Source: Contendibacter sp031732755 (GTDB lineage Bacteria > Pseudomonadota > Gammaproteobacteria > Competibacterales > Competibacteraceae). From it: a DNA stretch of 64,000 nucleotides. The notes under the pieces are model-generated. The model did no database searches. It was given only the letters and a program-made list of their open reading frames with translations, and was not told the DNA's origin. Made by a program: the position numbers and the translations under genes. The DNA lies in the NCBI GenBank assembly GCA_031732755.1, contig JAVMKI010000059.1, positions 35,221-99,220 on the forward strand, given 5' to 3'. This document shows positions 59,932-64,000 of the stretch, in pieces. The stretch's first letter is position 1. Every line of letters begins with the position of its first letter.

Positions 59932-60248
59932 AGAGCCGAGCGCGCATCAGGGCTGGATAACCACTCCCTGGCCTGGCGCGGCGCAAGAGTCGCTGGTGTC
60001 TACGGCCATGCCGCCGCACAGTTTGCCCTCCTTGAGTCGACGCCGCGGCGATCGGGCAACGGGCTACCCTCTCCGTAACAATTCACCACCATCGCCATTG
60101 CACCACATTCTTTTGAATGTGCCTTAAAAGTTGTTTTTTAATTTATAAAAAACTATTATTTGCACCAAACCCCTTCTTCAAGCCGGTCGCGGAGGCCCGT
60201 GATGAACGTCATCCATCGGCGAACCCCCATGCGGGTTCGGGTCAATCC
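59932..60248. other. Gap with AT-rich promoter region ahead of dotO
   Basis: The first 150 bp are GC-rich and without recognised genes. From 60122 to 60165 the DNA is AT-rich, with an imperfect palindrome (GTTGTTTTTTAAT / TTATAAAAAACTAT). This probably gives dotO its own promoter, needed because the toxin-antitoxin insertion separates it from icmCDJ. Confidence 0.5.
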
Positions 60249-63200
60249 ATGGCGTTGGAGCGCTCGCCACCGCGCGGCGGCACGGCGCTAACGCCCGCCG
60301 GAGACCTTGCCCTCGTGCCTGGCCTGCGCGCCGAGGTCGCGTCCCTGTTCGCCGAATGGCTCGGCCTGGACGTCGAACGCTACACCAGCCTCACCACCGT
60401 CGAGGACGACACCACCTTCGTCAGCAAGGACGGGGGGTTGATGAGCCTGCTGCTCGCGCACGGTCATCGCCGGGTGGTCGGCGCGGCGGAGCTGGCGCAC
60501 CTGACCGGGCAACTGGTGACCCTCTGGGGTTCGGCGCTGAGCGGTCACTATCACACCCTCGATGTCTGCTTTCATTCCGATCCGGCGACGACCGGCCGCG
60601 AGATCGACTGGATGCTGGCGCCCAGCGTCCAGACGGCCGCCCGGCAGGGCCTCGACCTCGGCGCGATCTTTGCCGAACGGCGCCGCCATCTGCCCCGGTA
60701 CGCCGCCACGGAGACGGTGTATCTGGCGCTGTGGACGGCGCCGACCGGATTGCCGCGCACCGTCCGCCGCCAGGAACGGCGGGCGCGGCGCCAGCGGCTC
60801 CGGGACCGGCATCGGCCCGGCGGGTTCACCCGCGACAACCAGAATACCGAGGTGGTGAATCGCTATCTGATCGACACCCATCGGTCCTGCGTCGCCACGG
60901 TGCTGGCCGAAATGACCGCCTTCGGCTTCGACCTCGAACTGCTGCCGGTGGAGCGGGCCTGCCGCGAGTTGCGCGGGCGGATCGATCCCGACTGGACCCC
61001 CGACGACTGGCAACCGCTCCTGCCCGGCGGGTTTCCCCGGGCCTGCGAACATCCGGACGGTACCTACGACCCCAGTACCTGCTGGTTGCCGGCGCTCGGC
61101 TCGCAACTGATTCCGCGCGACCTGCGGATCGTGGATTACCGGACAGTGCAGATCGGCGACCGACTTTACCAGCCGCTCTACGTCGATCTCCCGCAACTGA
61201 CCGAAGTGCAGCGCTTCGAACGACTGTTCGAGCGGGTGCGCGGCGAGCGGCTGCCGTGGCGGCTGCTGATCCGGCTGACGGGCGGCACCGAGGCCTGGCT
61301 GCTGGCCAAGCGGTCGATCAGCCGCCTGCTGTATTTCGCCGGCCACCAGAACAAGCTGATCAACCAGTCGGTCGGGGCGATGCGCAAGTTTATCAACGGG
61401 GGCGGGCTGGGCGTGCGCGCGCAGATGGCGCTGACCAGTTGGGTCGATACCACCCAGCCCGCCGGCCGCGGCCGCACCCACGCCGAGGCGCTGCGGGCGC
61501 GCACCGCGCAACTGGCGTCCTACCTGCAGGCCTGGGGCGCCTGCACCGTCCGCGAGTACGGCGGGCACCCGGTCAAGGCGTGGGCGTCCACGGTGCCGGG
61601 CTTGTCGACGCTCCACATCGCGACCCGCTATGTCGCGCCGCTGGCCGAAGTGCTGGTGACGCTGCCGCTGTTTCGGGCCGCCTCGCCGTGGCGGCGCGGC
61701 GCGCTGCTCTATCGCACCCGCGACGGCAAGCTGTATCCCTACCAACCCGGCTCCAGCGAGCAGGGGACCTGGAACGAGTTGTATTTCGCCCGGCCCGGCA
61801 GCGGGAAATCCGCCACGATGAACGCCAATAATCTGGGGCTGGTGCTCAGTTCCGGCTTCCGCCGGTTGCCGTTCATCCGCATCATCGACATCGGTCCCTC
61901 CTCGGAAGGCCTGATCGACCTGCTCCGTGAAGGTTTGCCGCCCGACCGCCGGCACGAGGCGCAGTTTCACGCTCTGGTCAACGACGCCGGCTGGGCGGTG
62001 AACCCGCTCGACACCCCGTTGGGCTGGCGCCGGCCCCTGCCGCAGGAACGGGCGTTCCTGGTGTCGTTTCTCAGCGTGCTGGCCACCAAACCCGGCGACC
62101 GGGAGCCGGCCGAAGGCATCGCCGACTTGATCGGCCTGGTGCTCGATCTGGCCTACACCCATTTCGCCGACGACCAAAGCCCGAAACGCTACGTGCCGGA
62201 CCAGGATGCCGGGGTGGATGGGGCGCTGGTCCGGCACGCCGTCGCGCTGGACGCGGAACCGACCTGGTGGGAGGTGGTGGATGCCCTGTTCGCGGCCGGC
62301 GACCCGGAGGCCGCGGTGCGGGCGCAACGCTGCGCCGTGCCGGTGCTCAGCGATCTGGTGGCGGTGGCCCAGCAGCCGCAGGTCCGGGATCTGTACGGCG
62401 GCGCGATGCGGCTGGTCGGCACCGCCGAGTCGCCCATCCAACTGTTCAACCGCATCGTATCCGCCGCCACGCGCGAGTTTCCGCTCCTGGCCCATCCCAC
62501 CCGGTTCGATCTCGGCAACGCGCGGGTGGCGGCGCTGGATGTGGCGGCGCTGTGCGGTGACATGACGCCGGTCGGCCAGCGGCAGACCGCCGTCGCCTAT
62601 CTGCTGGCCCGCCATATTCTGGGTCGCGATCTGTTCCTCGACGATCATCTGGCGCGCGCCGCGCCGCCGCGTTATCGCGCCTACCACGCCCGGCGGTTCG
62701 AGGAGCATCTGGCCTATCCCAAGAAGTTCTGCGTGGACGAGAAGCATCGCTGCGGCCCGATCGCCGCGATCAACGCGCAACTGGTCCGCGACCAGCGCGA
62801 GGGCCGCAAGAACAACGTTCAAGTAGCCCTGGCCAGCCAGATTCTCACCGATTTCAGCGCCGAGATGATCGAACTGGCCTCGTCGGTCTACATCATGGAA
62901 TACGGCAACGACGACACGGCCGAGGACGTGCGGGAGAAGTTCTCCCTGCCGGCGTCGGCCATCGAGTTGCTGAGGGTCTACGGCAACGGGCCGACGCCGG
63001 ACGGCGCGCCGTTTCTCTGTGCGATGAAGACCAAGCGCGGCCTGGTGTGCCAACTGCTGTACCTGACCAACGGCCCCATCGAAATGTGGGCGCTATCGAC
63101 CACGGCGGAGGATCGGGTGATTCGCCGCCGCTTGTATCAGCGCTTCGGCGCCCCCGCCGCCTTGCGGGCGCTGGCCCGTCGCTATCCGTCCGGGAGCGCC

Positions 63201-63356
63201 AAGGCCGATCTGGAGCGGCGGCTGGAACACAGCGCCCATCCGGCCCTGGACCGCGACCAGGTGCTCGACGAAATCGTCGGGGAGCTGGCCGGCGCGATCG
63301 CGGCGGCGGAAACGGCGGCAGCGGGTCCACTGCCCGATGCAGAGGAGGGGGAATGA
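60249..63356 (+). CDS. traU: T4BSS ATPase DotO/IcmB (TraU-like)
   Basis: The 1035-residue protein has the VirB4-like layout, with a large N-terminal domain and a C-terminal ATPase with Walker A FARPGSGKSATMNANN near residue 514, IIDIGPSSEGL and KKFCVDEKHRCG as the Walker B-like region. Length and motifs match DotO/IcmB and IncI TraU, which power assembly or transport. ATG 60249 gives the family start; the ORF runs upstream to 60117 without similarity. The stop overlaps the DotD gene start (ATGA). Confidence 0.88.
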   Translation: MALERSPPRGGTALTPAGDLALVPGLRAEVASLFAEWLGLDVERYTSLTTVEDDTTFVSKDGGLMSLLLAHGHRRVVGAAELAHLTGQLVTLWGSALSGHYHTLDVCFHSDPATTGREIDWMLAPSVQTAARQGLDLGAIFAERRRHLPRYAATETVYLALWTAPTGLPRTVRRQERRARRQRLRDRHRPGGFTRDNQNTEVVNRYLIDTHRSCVATVLAEMTAFGFDLELLPVERACRELRGRIDPDWTPDDWQPLLPGGFPRACEHPDGTYDPSTCWLPALGSQLIPRDLRIVDYRTVQIGDRLYQPLYVDLPQLTEVQRFERLFERVRGERLPWRLLIRLTGGTEAWLLAKRSISRLLYFAGHQNKLINQSVGAMRKFINGGGLGVRAQMALTSWVDTTQPAGRGRTHAEALRARTAQLASYLQAWGACTVREYGGHPVKAWASTVPGLSTLHIATRYVAPLAEVLVTLPLFRAASPWRRGALLYRTRDGKLYPYQPGSSEQGTWNELYFARPGSGKSATMNANNLGLVLSSGFRRLPFIRIIDIGPSSEGLIDLLREGLPPDRRHEAQFHALVNDAGWAVNPLDTPLGWRRPLPQERAFLVSFLSVLATKPGDREPAEGIADLIGLVLDLAYTHFADDQSPKRYVPDQDAGVDGALVRHAVALDAEPTWWEVVDALFAAGDPEAAVRAQRCAVPVLSDLVAVAQQPQVRDLYGGAMRLVGTAESPIQLFNRIVSAATREFPLLAHPTRFDLGNARVAALDVAALCGDMTPVGQRQTAVAYLLARHILGRDLFLDDHLARAAPPRYRAYHARRFEEHLAYPKKFCVDEKHRCGPIAAINAQLVRDQREGRKNNVQVALASQILTDFSAEMIELASSVYIMEYGNDDTAEDVREKFSLPASAIELLRVYGNGPTPDGAPFLCAMKTKRGLVCQLLYLTNGPIEMWALSTTAEDRVIRRRLYQRFGAPAALRALARRYPSGSAKADLERRLEHSAHPALDRDQVLDEIVGELAGAIAAAETAAAGPLPDAEEGE

Positions 63357-63904
63357 ACCACGAGCCCATGGCGCGCGTTGCGGGCATCCGAACGGTCTCG
63401 GACTGGGTCCGGGTTCTGCTTTGCGCGTTGGGGATGACCGGTTGCGCGACGCCAGCGCCGCCGGTGGCCCCCTTGAGCGACGCGGAAACCCGGCTGGCCG
63501 CTGCCGCGGCCAGCGTGGCCGAAGCGCTGGCCCGGCTGGCGACGGTGGAGCAGAGCGCGCATCGAGTTCACGTCCAGGCGTTGACGCCGGCCGCCTTGCC
63601 GCCCGAACTCCAGGTGCGGGTCAACGTCGAGTACCAGGGCGACCTGAAGCCGCTGGTCCACGCGTTGGCGCGCACCGTGGGCTACCAGGTCCAAACCTAC
63701 GGCCGCTCGGCGGCCCTCGCGCCGGTCACTATCGTGGCCGAAAATCGCGCCGTCGGCGATATCCTGGCGGATATCGGTTATCAGACCAGCGCCCGCTGCG
63801 ACGTGGTGGTGGCCGCCGAACGGCGGCTGGTGGAAATCCGCTACCGGCGCGAGTTCTCGCCCCCGGCGGCGCGGCCCCGGCACGGCGCCGGGCGGACCGG
63901 ATAG
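63353..63904 (+). CDS. traH: Outer-membrane lipoprotein DotD (TraH-like)
   Basis: The 183-residue protein has a lipoprotein signal (LLCALGMTGCATPAPP, lipobox Cys near residue 31), a helical segment and a C-terminal domain similar to secretin N-domains (LPPELQVRVNVEYQGDLKPL, ILADIGYQTSARCDVVVAAE). This matches DotD/TraH, which with DotC places the secretin DotH in the outer membrane. GAGGAGGGGG lies just before ATG 63353. Confidence 0.85.
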   Translation: MNHEPMARVAGIRTVSDWVRVLLCALGMTGCATPAPPVAPLSDAETRLAAAAASVAEALARLATVEQSAHRVHVQALTPAALPPELQVRVNVEYQGDLKPLVHALARTVGYQVQTYGRSAALAPVTIVAENRAVGDILADIGYQTSARCDVVVAAERRLVEIRYRREFSPPAARPRHGAGRTG

Positions 63905-63907
63905 GCC

Positions 63908-64000
63908 ATGGCGACCGTGCGGCGGTGGCCGGGCGGGTTCGGGTGGGCGCTGGCGGCGCTGGTGACCGGGCTGCCGGTCGGCGGCGCGGCGCAGACCGGC
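63908..64000 (+). CDS. Start of a secreted protein, probably DotC (TraI of R64)
   Basis: Thirty-one residues are visible: a typical signal peptide (RWPGGFGWALAALVTGLPVG, then GAAQTG). The gene starts 3 bp after the dotD stop; in Legionella and R64 dotC follows dotD. No lipobox is seen in the visible part. The rest lies outside the window. Confidence 0.5.
   Translation, partial: MATVRRWPGGFGWALAALVTGLPVGGAAQTG

Noticed and set aside
60288..63053. Minus-strand open frame of 921 codons
   Set aside because: It is a shadow of dotO with no recognisable domain.

Overview
The window looks like a high-GC gammaproteobacterium. The evidence is FadL, SYLF and Kef-type proteins, a Gac-like phosphorelay, and Dot/Icm (IncI-type) transfer genes. 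A Competibacteraceae-like host is only a guess. The left third (about 1-19.4 kb) reads as ordinary chromosome or cargo. From about 22.5 kb to the right end the DNA is the backbone of a conjugative plasmid, free or integrated, with replication, partition, relaxosome and a type IVB (MPF_I) secretion apparatus. I see no rRNA, tRNA or CRISPR array.

Region 1 (1-5.2 kb) starts with the end of a gene that is probably dpdA, then dpdB (DGQHR family, 7-deazaguanine DNA modification) and a convergent YhhQ queuosine-precursor transporter. It continues with a serine resolvase and a HigBA-type toxin-antitoxin operon followed by a decayed second antitoxin. Region 2 (5.2-19.3 kb), all on the minus strand, holds a FadL channel plus an eight-heme cytochrome c with TPRs, a Kef-like antiporter plus SYLF protein, an outer-membrane protein, a periplasmic protein, a HAD phosphatase, a LysM-arylsulfatase, and a sensor kinase with two response regulators. 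Region 3 (19.4-22.9 kb) is an IS21 element whose istA is split by a 501-bp non-autonomous element with 6-bp target duplications. Next to it are an older IS21 end and a GNAT toxin gene cut off by that end.

Region 4 (23.3-36.1 kb) holds ArdC and the T4BSS genes trbB, trbC/dotL, trbA/dotM and icmX/traW, reading left, divergent from icmV/traX and dotA/traY. Region 5 (36.1-41.1 kb) holds partition (ParA plus RHH protein), RepA, five 22-bp iterons with a DnaA box, and a HTH protein. Region 6 is an IS701-type element (41.1-42.7 kb) flanked by TTAA. Region 7 (42.8-50.3 kb) is a sensory cassette: TonB receptor, periplasmic binding protein, hybrid kinase, CPBP protease, Hpt protein and NarL-type regulator. 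Region 8 (50.5-57.5 kb) holds a P4-type primase-helicase and an IncP-like relaxosome: traM, traL and traK reading left, oriT, traJ and traI reading right. Region 9 (57.6-64 kb) is icmC-icmD-icmJ, an inserted toxin-antitoxin pair, dotO, dotD and the start of a probable dotC. dotB and the core-complex genes (dotF, dotG, dotH, dotI) are expected beyond the right edge.

The most unusual signals are non-coding. Four separate arrays of ACTC/GAGT tetramers in strict 4-bp phase lie at operon boundaries from 26.4 to 49.3 kb. They match in form the ParG-binding parH centromere boxes and fit the ParA/RHH pair encoded here. A recurrent AT-rich motif also heads at least five plasmid operons in otherwise GC-rich DNA.
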